Notes under the pieces: model-generated | Seen by the model: the letters and a program-made list of their open reading frames with translations, nothing else | Databases searched by the model: none | What the model was told of the DNA's origin: nothing | Assembly: GCF_000521465.1 (NCBI RefSeq) | Contig: NZ_BAVR01000033.1 | Location: forward strand, 1-41,332 | Source: Acetivibrio straminisolvens JCM 21531 | GTDB lineage: Bacteria > Bacillota > Clostridia > Acetivibrionales > Acetivibrionaceae | DNA length: 41,332 bases | Direction: 5' to 3' | In this document: piece after piece, positions 31,259 to 40,055 of the stretch | Position numbering within the stretch: the stretch's first letter is position 1 | How the letters are laid out: each line of letters starts with the position of its first letter | Translations under genes and position numbers: made by a program

Positions 31259-32971
31259 TTATTCAGATACAAGAGTTTCATCTATAATTTCATTTGAAAG
31301 CGTCGGTTGGGGTGTAGGTTCGGATGTCGGCGATATTGCTGTCGGAGGAGCTGGAGAATGTGTTTCTGTCGCCTTGGCAGCTTTTTTGGTACCCCTCTTG
31401 ATTATGGTTTCATAAGGAACATAGGTGCTTCTATGAATCTTATCGTTGCTCACAATATTACCGTTAATTTTTACTATTTTATATGTGTCCACCGTATATC
31501 CCGTATATCCCGACTGAACAACTACTGTCTGGCCTTCTTCAAGATTCGGGTCGTCTATATATTTCACAGGTGACGGCTTCGAACCCACCTGAACGTGTTT
31601 TATTTCTATGGTTTTTCCCGGTTCTTCCTTTGTGCCGTAAATTGTGAAAGATATGGTGTTGTTTTTAACATTAGATACAATCTTAACCGGCCAGTTAGTA
31701 TTGTTTTTAAATTTGAAATCCAATTCATTGTAGGCTACAGCAGCATCTCTTCCCAAAGGGATATACGATACGGTAAACATGTGATTTTGTCTTTCTATTG
31801 TTTCGAGGTCGGCAAAAAGCACCGCACTGTACAGTGTTGACGAGACTTGGCATACTCCTCCGCCGACTCCGTCCACTATTTTACCGTTAACATACTCTTT
31901 TGCGATCTTAAATCCATTTCCCACGGTTCTGGGGCCAACTACATTATTGAATGAAAACACTTCGCCGGGGGCAAGTATTTTGCCGTTTATTTTTGATGCG
32001 GCAACACCTATATTTACTCCTCTGTTGTAGTTATTTTGACCGGATGTTGAGAATGAAGTGCTTGATGTTGCAAGAACATCTTTAAAAAGCTTTGAGTTTA
32101 CTTCATCCGTTGTAATTTTCGGCTGCGTAAATTTTACCGGAAGCAATATTTCCTTGTCTATGGAGTTTTCATTTTCCTTTATTATGCCTTCAAGCTCCGA
32201 TTTTGAAATTTCACGGCCAAATTCATGGGGAATAACTTTTACATTGTTGTTTTCAACAGTTACTGTTGCGTCAACCGGTTCTGCTGCAATCTGATTGTAA
32301 ATATCGTCGACGTCAATAGCTTTAGGCATGATTGTTGTAACGGGAACATCAAAGGTTCCGCCGGTGCATGTTTTAATTGAGTTGTTGATAATTTCCAAAG
32401 CTTTTTCCTTATCTATTGCTTTGCCGGGATGACCTATAGTGAGGGATACCTTATTGTCCTGTACGGAAAGATTTGCTTCTTTGACCGAAACCAGTGTTCT
32501 TGAATAGAAATCGTCAATTATCTCATTAACTTTGTCGGGATTATAGGAGTAGTCTAAATTAAGTCGAACACCTTCCCTGCTGCTTTTTAAAATCTCAGAC
32601 AACCTTGCAAATATGTTTCCTTTTCTGCCAACATCAAAAGCTTTTTGAGCAGCTTCCTCAATTTCGTATTTCAAATCTATTTTAGACAAATCAACTTCCG
32701 CAGTCACACCGTTGTCATTTAAAACAATTTTTAAATTCTTTGACTTCTCAGCGTAATTTAACTTAAGAGAATCACAAACGTCGTTAAAGGTCATTTGACT
32801 GATGTTGATATCATTTATAAACACACCTTTATATACTCTGTCATAGGAGAGTGTGGAATAAATAAAAAATACGGATACAAACAGGCAAACTGATATTAAC
32901 ACCAATAAACTGATTAGTATTATTTTTGTTTTTGGGTTTAAACTCTTTTTTTGAACAACCGGGTCAGTCAT
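31259..32971 (-). CDS. VanW family protein with G5 domain
   Basis: This is a membrane-anchored, extracytoplasmic cell-wall protein of 570 residues. One N-terminal span (about 17-43) is followed by two peptidoglycan-binding-4-like domains. The VanW domain (about 310-455) has GEVFSFNNVVGPRT and GVGGGVCQVSSTLY, followed by a G5 domain (about 458-530) and a Pro/Thr/Ser tail. VanW proteins occur widely in clostridia and the name does not imply vancomycin resistance. I chose ATG 32971 (MTDPVVQ) because GGAG lies eight bases ahead; the GTG at 32980 overlaps that site. Confidence 0.9.
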   Translation of the reverse strand: MTDPVVQKKSLNPKTKIILISLLVLISVCLFVSVFFIYSTLSYDRVYKGVFINDINISQMTFNDVCDSLKLNYAEKSKNLKIVLNDNGVTAEVDLSKIDLKYEIEEAAQKAFDVGRKGNIFARLSEILKSSREGVRLNLDYSYNPDKVNEIIDDFYSRTLVSVKEANLSVQDNKVSLTIGHPGKAIDKEKALEIINNSIKTCTGGTFDVPVTTIMPKAIDVDDIYNQIAAEPVDATVTVENNNVKVIPHEFGREISKSELEGIIKENENSIDKEILLPVKFTQPKITTDEVNSKLFKDVLATSSTSFSTSGQNNYNRGVNIGVAASKINGKILAPGEVFSFNNVVGPRTVGNGFKIAKEYVNGKIVDGVGGGVCQVSSTLYSAVLFADLETIERQNHMFTVSYIPLGRDAAVAYNELDFKFKNNTNWPVKIVSNVKNNTISFTIYGTKEEPGKTIEIKHVQVGSKPSPVKYIDDPNLEEGQTVVVQSGYTGYTVDTYKIVKINGNIVSNDKIHRSTYVPYETIIKRGTKKAAKATETHSPAPPTAISPTSEPTPQPTLSNEIIDETLVSE

Positions 32972-33308
32972 AAAAAACACTCCAAATCAAATTTATTTTA
33001 ATAACTAATAGTAATTACATATATAGACGTATTTTTATAAAGCTTAGTTCAAGTAAACTGAATTGATTGCAACAAATATGTGAAATTACCATTATTCCTT
33101 ATCTTGGGATAATTATATTATCGCAAGTTTAATTAAAAAAAACAATATATTATTAAATGAAAATATGTAAAACATTGCATTTTAATAATCTTCCTCCTAT
33201 AATGTTATTATCGGTCAAAAGGGTTATATTACTTATGTTTTAAGCTGCTATATCGAACAATATTTCGGAGGAACATTTTACCAATAAAAATACAAAAATT
33301 TGCAACTA
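32972..33308. other. Intergenic stretch between the VanW and M14 genes
   Basis: This is about 330 AT-rich bases. It should hold the VanW promoter and the end of the M14 transcript. I see no strong terminator and no ORF worth calling. Confidence 0.5.
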
Positions 33309-34592
33309 TTATATTATAGGAGCAAGAAGCAGAATTTCTTCGTTATTATTATAAATTGTATTGAATTGGGATATTGGAAGAGGATTTTGCCCCAAACCTA
33401 CTTCGATAGTAAATCCCGGTCTTCCGTATTCTTTTATGAACCAGTCCTTAAATCCGGCATAGGCTGCAATATAAGGAACATCCGAAACGGCATATCCGCT
33501 TGCCCTTGCAAAAGCATTCGCAATTGTCAGAGATTCGGGCGGAGCCATATTTAAATAGTTCCAGAATATTACCCTTCCCTGGGAGTGATATGCCAGTACC
33601 AGTCTGAAATCATGGTTTATGGTGAAGTTTACCATAGCAGAAGATTCGGGCTCTGAAAGGGGATACGGGCCTCCATACCTTGTAGGTCCGGGTCCGAATA
33701 TACCCAGTGCTTGTTCTTGTGCTTTTGCTTCTTCCCAACTTGCAGGATAGTTTCTGTTTAAATCAACTCCCCTTATATTTGCACTCCATACTTGAGAAAA
33801 TGGCCGCCCTGTGGTATTCCAGCGCAATAAATCTGCGTAATACGGATTTGTGGGACTAAGTCCGTTTAGGACAAGATCCACTCCGTCCGGATTTACCATA
33901 GGTACTATGTATATACTGCTTTGATTCCAGATCTGCCTTACATTGTAGCCCCGAATACTACTTACTGTTGAATATGCTTTTAAAAAGTTTTCTGCAAACT
34001 TCATAAGAAGCACGGTCGTTATCCACTCAATAGCGTGGTGGGCAGCATTGTAAAATACCTGCCTTGGTCCGGTTCCAAGTCTCAGATAATAAAGGTTTCG
34101 CCCTAGGACACTTGTACCTGCGGTTCCTGTTTCCAAAAAAGGATATCTGGCTTTAAGCCCCTGAATATCCCTTTCCATTATGTCGTAAGTGTAGTCAATA
34201 TCGGTAAACACAACGTCGATACCATAGGGAACTACCAGCCTTTGTCCTACATTAATAACATTCGGGTTTATTCCCGGGTTGGCTGTAATTATCGAGCTAA
34301 GAGATGTATAAAATCTTCCGGCAATAGTGTAGAGAGTGTCTCCGGGTCTTACATAATAAATTGCATAACCCCTTAGAAATTGCTCAAAGACATTCCAGGT
34401 TGCCGGCCCTACAATTCCGTCCGCTACAAGCCCGTTATTTCTCTGAAATGCAATTACTGCCTGCTGAGTTCGTGTTCCGTATATTCCGTCTACAGCGCCG
34501 GTGGGATAACCGATTTTATTAAGAAGGCTTTGAACAAGTTTTACATCAGGTCCGGTAGAACCTAGCCTCAATGTTTGCACAAACACCACCAC
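33309..34592 (-). CDS. M14 zinc carboxypeptidase-type peptidoglycan endopeptidase with PG-binding and LysM domains
   Basis: This protein resembles gamma-D-glutamyl-diamino-acid endopeptidase I. An N-terminal peptidoglycan-binding-1 domain (about 8-72), a LysM domain (about 76-122, YYVRPGDTLYTIAGRFY) and an M14 catalytic domain (about 130-427) are present. Zinc ligands are His186 and Glu189 in HHAIE and His336 in YHSQG; the catalytic Glu is 397 in FTIEVG. No signal peptide is present, as in related spore- or lysis-associated enzymes. The start is uncertain: three GTG codons (34592-34584) and GTG 34580 are in frame, and the GTGGTG run may itself be the ribosome site for GTG 34580. Confidence 0.88.
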   Translation of the reverse strand: MVVFVQTLRLGSTGPDVKLVQSLLNKIGYPTGAVDGIYGTRTQQAVIAFQRNNGLVADGIVGPATWNVFEQFLRGYAIYYVRPGDTLYTIAGRFYTSLSSIITANPGINPNVINVGQRLVVPYGIDVVFTDIDYTYDIMERDIQGLKARYPFLETGTAGTSVLGRNLYYLRLGTGPRQVFYNAAHHAIEWITTVLLMKFAENFLKAYSTVSSIRGYNVRQIWNQSSIYIVPMVNPDGVDLVLNGLSPTNPYYADLLRWNTTGRPFSQVWSANIRGVDLNRNYPASWEEAKAQEQALGIFGPGPTRYGGPYPLSEPESSAMVNFTINHDFRLVLAYHSQGRVIFWNYLNMAPPESLTIANAFARASGYAVSDVPYIAAYAGFKDWFIKEYGRPGFTIEVGLGQNPLPISQFNTIYNNNEEILLLAPII

Positions 34593-34640
34593 TTTTATAT
34601 TTTATTGCTACTACAGTGTATTAAAGAATAAAGTATTTGG

Positions 34641-34669
34641 TTAATAATCACTGCAAAATGTATAGTCAA
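34641..34669 (-). promoter_or_regulatory. Candidate promoter of the M14 gene
   Basis: On the minus strand TTGACT and TATTAA are 17 bp apart, about 50 bases upstream of the gene. Consensus match only. Confidence 0.4.
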
Positions 34670-34764
34670 GGTAAAAACTGCTTATACTTAATAATGTATG
34701 AAACTGTATTTGATTTCAGAATATTATGAAATTAAAGCTTTAAAAAATTATATAAGGTGATTAT

Positions 34765-35088
34765 ATGGACTTAAACATACAGAAAAATCTTAATATCAGA
34801 TTTTTGAAAAACGCTATAATTTCAAAACTATCCGGTCTATTGGTGAAAGGAAAAACCGAATTGACGGAAGACAGGGAATTTAGAGAAATTGAAGAACTGT
34901 TAAAATGCATTAAAGACGCAAAAAGAGAGTGGATTAGAGCTAATGCCAATTTTGAGCATGCCGTTGACAGTGAAATCATAGATTTTTACGCCTATGAGAT
35001 AAAAGCATTACAACTAAGATATGAGTATCTTTTGAAAAAAGCAAAAGAAAAAGGAATTAAAGTAAATGAAGAAGGGTTAATTGTCTGA
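34765..35088 (+). CDS. yaaL: DUF2508 family protein YaaL
   Basis: This 107-residue, charged, helical protein of the YaaL/DUF2508 family has the core IKDAKREWIRANANFEHAVD followed by SEIIDFYAYEIKALQLRYEYL. In Bacillus yaaL sits between recR and bofA. Here bofA follows but recR is absent from the window. The function is unknown. AAGGTGATT precedes the ATG. Confidence 0.85.
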   Translation: MDLNIQKNLNIRFLKNAIISKLSGLLVKGKTELTEDREFREIEELLKCIKDAKREWIRANANFEHAVDSEIIDFYAYEIKALQLRYEYLLKKAKEKGIKVNEEGLIV

Positions 35089-35250
35089 TATTTTAAAGCT
35101 CCACTTTTGTTATGATTGTGCCTTTTTGAGTAATAAATTTTTGACCAAGCTTATATATTTATATGAAAGGATTTATTTTCATTAAGCAGGGTGAAAAGTA
35201 AAACCTGTTAACACAAATAGGTACAAAGGTGAAAGTGGAGTGAGAATGCA

Positions 35251-35529
35251 ATGCTTATGTTTATTGAATATAGCACAGTGTTTGCTTATGTTATTGGAAT
35301 AATTCTATTATATTTTTTGGGCAAGTACTTGGTAGTTCCGATGAAAACTGTCTTAAGACTCATATACAACAGTCTTATTGGAGGAATCTCCATTCTGGTG
35401 ATAAACTTTGTAGGGGGAAATTTCAACTTTCACATTGCATTAAATCCTGTAACTGCATTTATTATAGGTACACTGGGGATACCTGGGGTATTTATGATAT
35501 CAATTCTAAAAAAACTTTTCGAAATATAA
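35251..35529 (+). CDS. bofA: Pro-sigma-K processing inhibitor BofA family protein
   Basis: This 92-residue integral membrane protein has about three hydrophobic segments. The family core VLRLIYNSLIGGISILVINF and the AFIIGTLGIPGVFMI segment are present. In Bacillus BofA holds the SpoIVFB protease inactive until the forespore signal arrives. It follows yaaL by 162 bases. Confidence 0.88.
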   Translation: MLMFIEYSTVFAYVIGIILLYFLGKYLVVPMKTVLRLIYNSLIGGISILVINFVGGNFNFHIALNPVTAFIIGTLGIPGVFMISILKKLFEI

Positions 35530-35664
35530 AAATTGCTTTAAATTCCCATTAAAATTTTCAGCCAAAAAAAATAAAACTTCGTGTAAATGTATAAGAAATT
35601 GTATACAAAGAACATAGAGAGAGCAAATCAACTCAGATACCAAGCCTTTTACAATTCAGCTTTC

Positions 35665-35693
35665 TTGACAAAAAATTGACAAACAATTATACT
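35665..35693 (+). promoter_or_regulatory. Promoter of the por operon
   Basis: A perfect TTGACA and TATACT are 17 bp apart, about 100 bases upstream of porG. A second TTGACA (35676-35681) overlaps the spacer. The leader contains a small hairpin (GCTGAA/TTCAGC, about 35732-35749). Confidence 0.65.
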
Positions 35694-35789
35694 TGAAACT
35701 GTATTAATCTATTTTTTTTGATAATACAAAAAAAGGCTGAATTTTTTCAGCATTAAACTTCTCATAAATAAAATAAGGAGGATTACCAC

Positions 35790-36368
35790 ATGGGCAAGGT
35801 TGTTGAAATCAGATGGCATGGGCGCGGCGGACAAGGTGCTAAGACTGCATCGCTTTTGCTGGCTGATGCTGCATTCAATACCGGAAAATACATTCAAGGT
35901 TTTCCGGAGTACGGTCCTGAAAGAATGGGCGCACCGATCACGGCTTATAACAGGATAAGCGACGAAAAACTCACCATTCACAGCAATATTTATGAGCCAG
36001 ATTATGTTGTAGTTGTAGATGATACTCTTTTGACATCCGTTGATGTTACAGCAGGTTTGAAAGAAGACGGAGCTATTATTGTCAACACTCCAAAATCTCC
36101 TGACGAAATTAGACCGCTGCTTAAGGGCTATAAGGGAAAAGTTTGCACAATTGATGCAAGAACCATTTCTATTGAAACTCTAGGAAGATATTTTCCAAAC
36201 ACTCCGATGCTTGGTGCAGTTGTAAAAGTTAGCAAGATAATGGACGAGAAAGAATTCCTCGAGGATATGGTTGAATCCTTCAAGCATAAGTTTGCAAGTA
36301 AGCCTGAGGTTGTTGAGGGCAACATAAAAGCTCTCGAGAGGTCAATGCAGGAGGTGAAGGGATTATGA
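35790..36368 (+). CDS. porG: Pyruvate:ferredoxin oxidoreductase, gamma subunit
   Basis: This is the gamma subunit of the four-subunit enzyme that converts pyruvate and CoA to acetyl-CoA, CO2 and reduced ferredoxin. It has 192 residues, starting MGKVVEIRWHGRGGQGAKTA, with the glycine-rich pattern of the CoA-binding domain and FPEYGPERMGAPITAY. AAGGAGG precedes the ATG. Its stop codon overlaps the porD start (ATGA), so the two are translationally coupled. Confidence 0.95.
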   Translation: MGKVVEIRWHGRGGQGAKTASLLLADAAFNTGKYIQGFPEYGPERMGAPITAYNRISDEKLTIHSNIYEPDYVVVVDDTLLTSVDVTAGLKEDGAIIVNTPKSPDEIRPLLKGYKGKVCTIDARTISIETLGRYFPNTPMLGAVVKVSKIMDEKEFLEDMVESFKHKFASKPEVVEGNIKALERSMQEVKGL

Positions 36369-36673
36369 GCAAAAAGGAATTGAGAGATGTAAGACCTGAT
36401 GTTACTTGGAAGGATATAACACCTGGCGGAACAATAGATTCTCCCGGAAACGCACATCTTTTTAGGACAGGCGATTGGCGTTCGATGAAGCCGGTTTGGA
36501 ATGAGGAAAAATGCAAACAATGTTTGCTTTGCAATCCGGTATGTCCTGATTCATCCATAATGGTAAATGAAGAAGCAAAAATGACAGGTATAGATTATGA
36601 TCACTGTAAGGGATGTGGCATTTGTGCAAAGGCATGTCCTTTCAAAGCCATAGACTTTGTAGAGGAAGTATAA
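36365..36673 (+). CDS. porD: Pyruvate:ferredoxin oxidoreductase, delta subunit (2x[4Fe-4S])
   Basis: This is the ferredoxin-like subunit of 102 residues. Two cluster motifs are visible, CKQCLLCNPVCP and CKGCGICAKACP, which pass electrons to free ferredoxin. It overlaps porG by four bases and is 16 bases before porA. Confidence 0.95.
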   Translation: MSKKELRDVRPDVTWKDITPGGTIDSPGNAHLFRTGDWRSMKPVWNEEKCKQCLLCNPVCPDSSIMVNEEAKMTGIDYDHCKGCGICAKACPFKAIDFVEEV

Positions 36674-36689
36674 GGAAGGGGGATGCAAA

Positions 36690-37874
36690 ATGGGAATTAG
36701 AGAAAGGCTTAGCGGTAATGAAGCAACAGCAATTGCTATGAAACAGATAAATCCTGACGTAGTTGCGGCATTTCCAATAACACCATCTACAGAAATACCT
36801 CAATATTTCTCGACATTTGTTGCTGATGGTGTTGTTGATACGGAATTTATAGCAGTAGAATCGGAGCACAGTGCAATGTCTGCATGTATAGGTGCTCAAG
36901 CTGCAGGTGGAAGGGCAATGACTGCCACATCTGCAAATGGTTTGGCATATATGTGGGAGGCTTTGTATATAGCGGCAAGTTCAAGACTTCCAATTGTATT
37001 GGCAGCTGTAAACAGAGCACTTTCAGGTCCTATCAATATCCATAACGACCACAGCGACACTATGGGAGCAAGAGATTCGGGATGGATACAGATATACAGT
37101 GAAAACAATCAGGAAGCTTACGACAATATGCTTATGGCCCACAGAATCGGTGAGCACCCGGATGTAATGCTTCCTGTTATGGTTTGTCAAGATGGATTTA
37201 TTACTTCTCATGCTATAGAAAATATTGAATTGGTAGAAGATGACAAAGTTAAGGCTTTTGTTGGAGAATACAAGCCGGAACAGTATCTTCTCAACAAAGA
37301 AAATCCGATTTCTGTAGGTCCGTTAGACCTGCAAATGCATTATTTCGAGCATAAGAGACAGCAAGCGCAGGCAATGGCAAATGCCAAGAAGGTAATTCTT
37401 GAAGTATCTGAAGAATTCTATAAGCTTACAGGAAGAAAGTATGGTTTGTTTGAAGAGTATAAAACCGATGATGCCGATGTTGTCATCGTTGTTATGAACT
37501 CTACAGCCGGTACTGTAAAATATGTTGTTGACCAGTACAGGGAAAAAGGAATAAAAGTAGGTTTGATAAAGCCAAGAGTGTTCAGACCTTTCCCTGTTGA
37601 TGAGTTGGCTGAAGCTTTATCAAAGTTTAAGGCAGTAGCTGTTCTTGACAAGGCAGACAGCTTCAATGCAGCCGGAGGACCTTTATTTACCGAAGTAACA
37701 AGTGCTCTTTTCACAAAGGGAATATTTGGTCCTAAAGTTATAAACTATATTTTCGGACTTGGCGGAAGAGACGTTAAATCTAATGATATAGAAGTTGTTT
37801 ATGAAAAATTATTAGAAATTGCAAGCACAGGTAAAGTAGACTCAGTATACAATTACCTTGGCGTTAGAGAATAG
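36690..37874 (+). CDS. porA: Pyruvate:ferredoxin oxidoreductase, alpha subunit
   Basis: This 394-residue subunit has the pyrimidine-binding fold for thiamine diphosphate and the transketolase C-terminal-like domain. It shows RLSGNEATAIAMKQINPDVV and AAFPITPSTEIPQYF, then EHSAMSACIGAQAAGGRAMT. It is the third gene of the operon, with AAGGAAGGGGG ahead of its start. Confidence 0.96.
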   Translation: MGIRERLSGNEATAIAMKQINPDVVAAFPITPSTEIPQYFSTFVADGVVDTEFIAVESEHSAMSACIGAQAAGGRAMTATSANGLAYMWEALYIAASSRLPIVLAAVNRALSGPINIHNDHSDTMGARDSGWIQIYSENNQEAYDNMLMAHRIGEHPDVMLPVMVCQDGFITSHAIENIELVEDDKVKAFVGEYKPEQYLLNKENPISVGPLDLQMHYFEHKRQQAQAMANAKKVILEVSEEFYKLTGRKYGLFEEYKTDDADVVIVVMNSTAGTVKYVVDQYREKGIKVGLIKPRVFRPFPVDELAEALSKFKAVAVLDKADSFNAAGGPLFTEVTSALFTKGIFGPKVINYIFGLGGRDVKSNDIEVVYEKLLEIASTGKVDSVYNYLGVRE

Positions 37875-37886
37875 GAGGTGCGGTAA

Positions 37887-38822
37887 ATGGCTTATAATTT
37901 GAAAGAAGTAGCTAAAAAACCGGAAAGGCTTACCGGCGGACACAGGATGTGTGCAGGCTGTGGAGCTCCGATAGTTGTTAGACAGATATTAAAGGCATTA
38001 AAGCCTGAAGACCATGCAGTTATATCAAGTGCGACAGGTTGTTTGGAAGTTTCAACTTTCATTTATCCATATACAGCATGGAAGGATTCTTTCATTCATA
38101 GTGCTTTTGAAAATACCGGTGCTACAATCTCCGGTGCAGAGGCAGCATATAAAGTAATGAAGAAAAAAGGACAAATTCAAGGGGAGACTAAGTTTATCGC
38201 ATTCGGTGGAGACGGCGGAACATACGATATAGGATTCCAGGCATTGTCAGGAGCTATGGAAAGAGGACATGACATGGTTTATGTTTGCTACGACAATGGA
38301 GCATACATGAACACAGGTATTCAAAGATCTTCTGCAACTCCGAAATATGCAGATACTACAACTTCACCTGCAGGAAAGAAGATACCCGGTAAAATGCAGT
38401 CAAGAAAAGACCTGACAGAAGTAATGGCAAACCATCATATACCTTATGTTGCTCAAACTGCTCCTATAGGTAATATGAAGGACCTTTACGAAAAGGCTGA
38501 AAAGGCTATTTATACACCTGGACCTGCATTCCTTAACGTATTGGCGCCATGTCCAAGAGGATGGAGATACAATACTCCTGATTTGATGGAACTTAGCAAG
38601 ATGGCTGTTGAAACATGTTTCTGGCCGCTTTATGAGGTTATTGACGGTAAGTATATAATAAACTACAAGCCGAAGGAAAAACTTCCTGTTAAAGAATTCT
38701 TGAAGCTCCAGGGAAGATTCAAACACCTCTTTAAAGCCGGTAATGAATATATGTTGGAAGAAATACAGAAGGAAGTTGACAGCAGATGGGAAAGACTTCT
38801 CAAATTAGCCGGAGAAGCTTAA
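37887..38822 (+). CDS. porB: Pyruvate:ferredoxin oxidoreductase, beta subunit
   Basis: This is the thiamine-diphosphate-binding subunit, 311 residues. It has the GDGG motif (FGGDGGTYDIGFQALSGA), the following DNGAYMNTGIQRSSATP, and cysteines for the proximal [4Fe-4S] cluster (CAGCGAP, ATGCLEVS, APCPRGW). The Gly in DNGAYMNTG stands where many related enzymes have Glu. It ends the operon and is convergent with the AgrD-like gene. Confidence 0.96.
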   Translation: MAYNLKEVAKKPERLTGGHRMCAGCGAPIVVRQILKALKPEDHAVISSATGCLEVSTFIYPYTAWKDSFIHSAFENTGATISGAEAAYKVMKKKGQIQGETKFIAFGGDGGTYDIGFQALSGAMERGHDMVYVCYDNGAYMNTGIQRSSATPKYADTTTSPAGKKIPGKMQSRKDLTEVMANHHIPYVAQTAPIGNMKDLYEKAEKAIYTPGPAFLNVLAPCPRGWRYNTPDLMELSKMAVETCFWPLYEVIDGKYIINYKPKEKLPVKEFLKLQGRFKHLFKAGNEYMLEEIQKEVDSRWERLLKLAGEA

Positions 38823-38848
38823 AAGTAATTAAGTTAAACAAAAATAAA

Positions 38849-38876
38849 AAAGACCTGGGTGTTTGCTCAGGTCTTT
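38849..38876. terminator. Bidirectional terminator between porB and the AgrD-like gene
   Basis: AAAGACCTG and CAGGTCTTT arms around a short loop have A-rich and T-rich flanks on both sides. It lies 26 bases after porB and 32 bases from the AgrD-like stop codon. Confidence 0.8.
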
Positions 38877-38908
38877 AAATTTGAAAAATTAATTTATCTA
38901 AAAAAACA

Positions 38909-39031
38909 TCATTTGAGAAGCACCTTCGGTACTTTGGGTTGATGCAGGAAGAAAAAACAGGCAGAACTTGCTGACAGAATGGCAAAGAAAGTTACAACAA
39001 GAGACACTAGACATAATGTTTTTTTAAGCAT
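38909..39031 (-). CDS. agrD: AgrD-like cyclic lactone autoinducer peptide precursor
   Basis: This 40-residue precursor is too short for standard ORF cut-offs. It has an N-terminal amphipathic/hydrophobic leader (MLKKTLCLVSLVVTFFAILS), a candidate ring core after ASSA starting at Cys25 (CFFFL), and a tail HQPKVPKVLLK. The spacing from the ring Cys to PKVP is seven residues, the same as in staphylococcal AgrD (Cys to PKVPEEL). That predicts a five-residue thiolactone CFFFL. GGGGGAG lies nine bases ahead of ATG 39031. Usual maturation needs AgrB, which I do not find in this window. Leftward with the two genes upstream, it probably forms a small operon with them. Confidence 0.8.
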   Translation of the reverse strand: MLKKTLCLVSLVVTFFAILSASSACFFFLHQPKVPKVLLK

Positions 39032-39125
39032 TTTAGATTACTCCCCCTCTTATACATAATTCATTTGAAATTATGAAGCCGCAAATTATATTAAAAACAT
39101 TTTAAAAATAGATTTATACAATAAG

Positions 39126-39965
39126 CTAGTGCTTATCGATATGTGATTTTAAGCTAATTAAAGCATCTTTGGCTTCACCAATGTTTTGCTCATCTACGAG
39201 TCTATATATATATTCTATACTTTGTAAAATTTCATTATTATTAAGAGTACTTCTATTTTTATAAAACTCATGAATATTTTTTACAGCTAAAGTCAAAATT
39301 ATAGTTACAAAAAGAGAGACAAAAATATTTAATTTTAGCAAATATACATTTTGATACAAAGTCATTATAGTTTTTTCAAAGATCAGCATTCGAGTCATAA
39401 GAAATGCTAGAAAAGCAATAGTGCATAGCGATATTAAATAAACAATCAACTGAAGATAGTATACTTTTGTCCTAATGTTTGTATTCTCCATATTTACCAC
39501 CTTAAACTTAAAACGATAAATCGAGACTGCCAAAATTATATGTAGTGAACGTATGATTGAAACAAAAATTGCAAAGTTTAAGGCATTTTGATATAGTTCT
39601 TTTTCACCGTCGATTCCGAGTATCATTGTAATAATAACTGAAAAAGGTATTTCAACAAGCATTATCAATGAAAATCCAAGTACTGATGCTGTTACTGCTT
39701 CGTAGAAGTTAAACTTCATGATGAGTATGATTAATATGATGTCAACAAATAGCACCAATAGAGGACCCTCGGATACAAGTCCAAGTTTTTCACGCAGGAT
39801 ATAGCTGATAAAAGTAACCAATATAGCTGTTATAAGTATTCTGTAGTGGTTGGAGCGTGTTTTTAAATAACTGTATTTGCCTATTGAAAAAGTTCCTAAA
39901 AAAACGAAGATCACCTGCTCAGAAAAACTAACCAAAATAAATTGCAGTAATGACATATTTTGCAT
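39126..39965 (-). CDS. Polytopic membrane protein resembling a kinase-less AgrC-type sensor
   Basis: This 279-residue protein has about six or seven membrane spans (within 5-230) followed by a short cytoplasmic helical region (about 232-279). Its N-terminal pattern resembles the sensor part of AgrC-like histidine kinases. The tail EILQSIEYIYRLVDEQNIGEAKDA (split here: EILQSIEYIYRLVDEQ, then NIGEAKDALISLK) resembles the Spo0B-type dimerisation helices but lacks the phospho-accepting His. No ATPase domain follows before the stop or in the next 94 bases. It is not AgrB: it is too long and has no evident His/Cys protease pattern. GGGAGAG precedes ATG 39965. A receptor role for the adjacent peptide is inference. 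Confidence 0.6.
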   Translation of the reverse strand: MQNMSLLQFILVSFSEQVIFVFLGTFSIGKYSYLKTRSNHYRILITAILVTFISYILREKLGLVSEGPLLVLFVDIILIILIMKFNFYEAVTASVLGFSLIMLVEIPFSVIITMILGIDGEKELYQNALNFAIFVSIIRSLHIILAVSIYRFKFKVVNMENTNIRTKVYYLQLIVYLISLCTIAFLAFLMTRMLIFEKTIMTLYQNVYLLKLNIFVSLFVTIILTLAVKNIHEFYKNRSTLNNNEILQSIEYIYRLVDEQNIGEAKDALISLKSHIDKH

Positions 39966-40055
39966 TTATAACACTCTCCCGTACTTATATTAATCTACTA
40001 AATAATTAACATTTAGTCAATTATTTCCTAACATTTCTTTGCAGTCCTGATAAAT

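Noticed and set aside
31259-32971. Vancomycin-resistance gene
   Set aside because: VanW-domain proteins with G5 domains are common in clostridia, and no vanHAX-type genes are nearby.
39126-39965. AgrB processing protease
   Set aside because: The protein is about 80 residues longer than AgrB and lacks an evident catalytic His and Cys; its tail looks like dimerisation helices.
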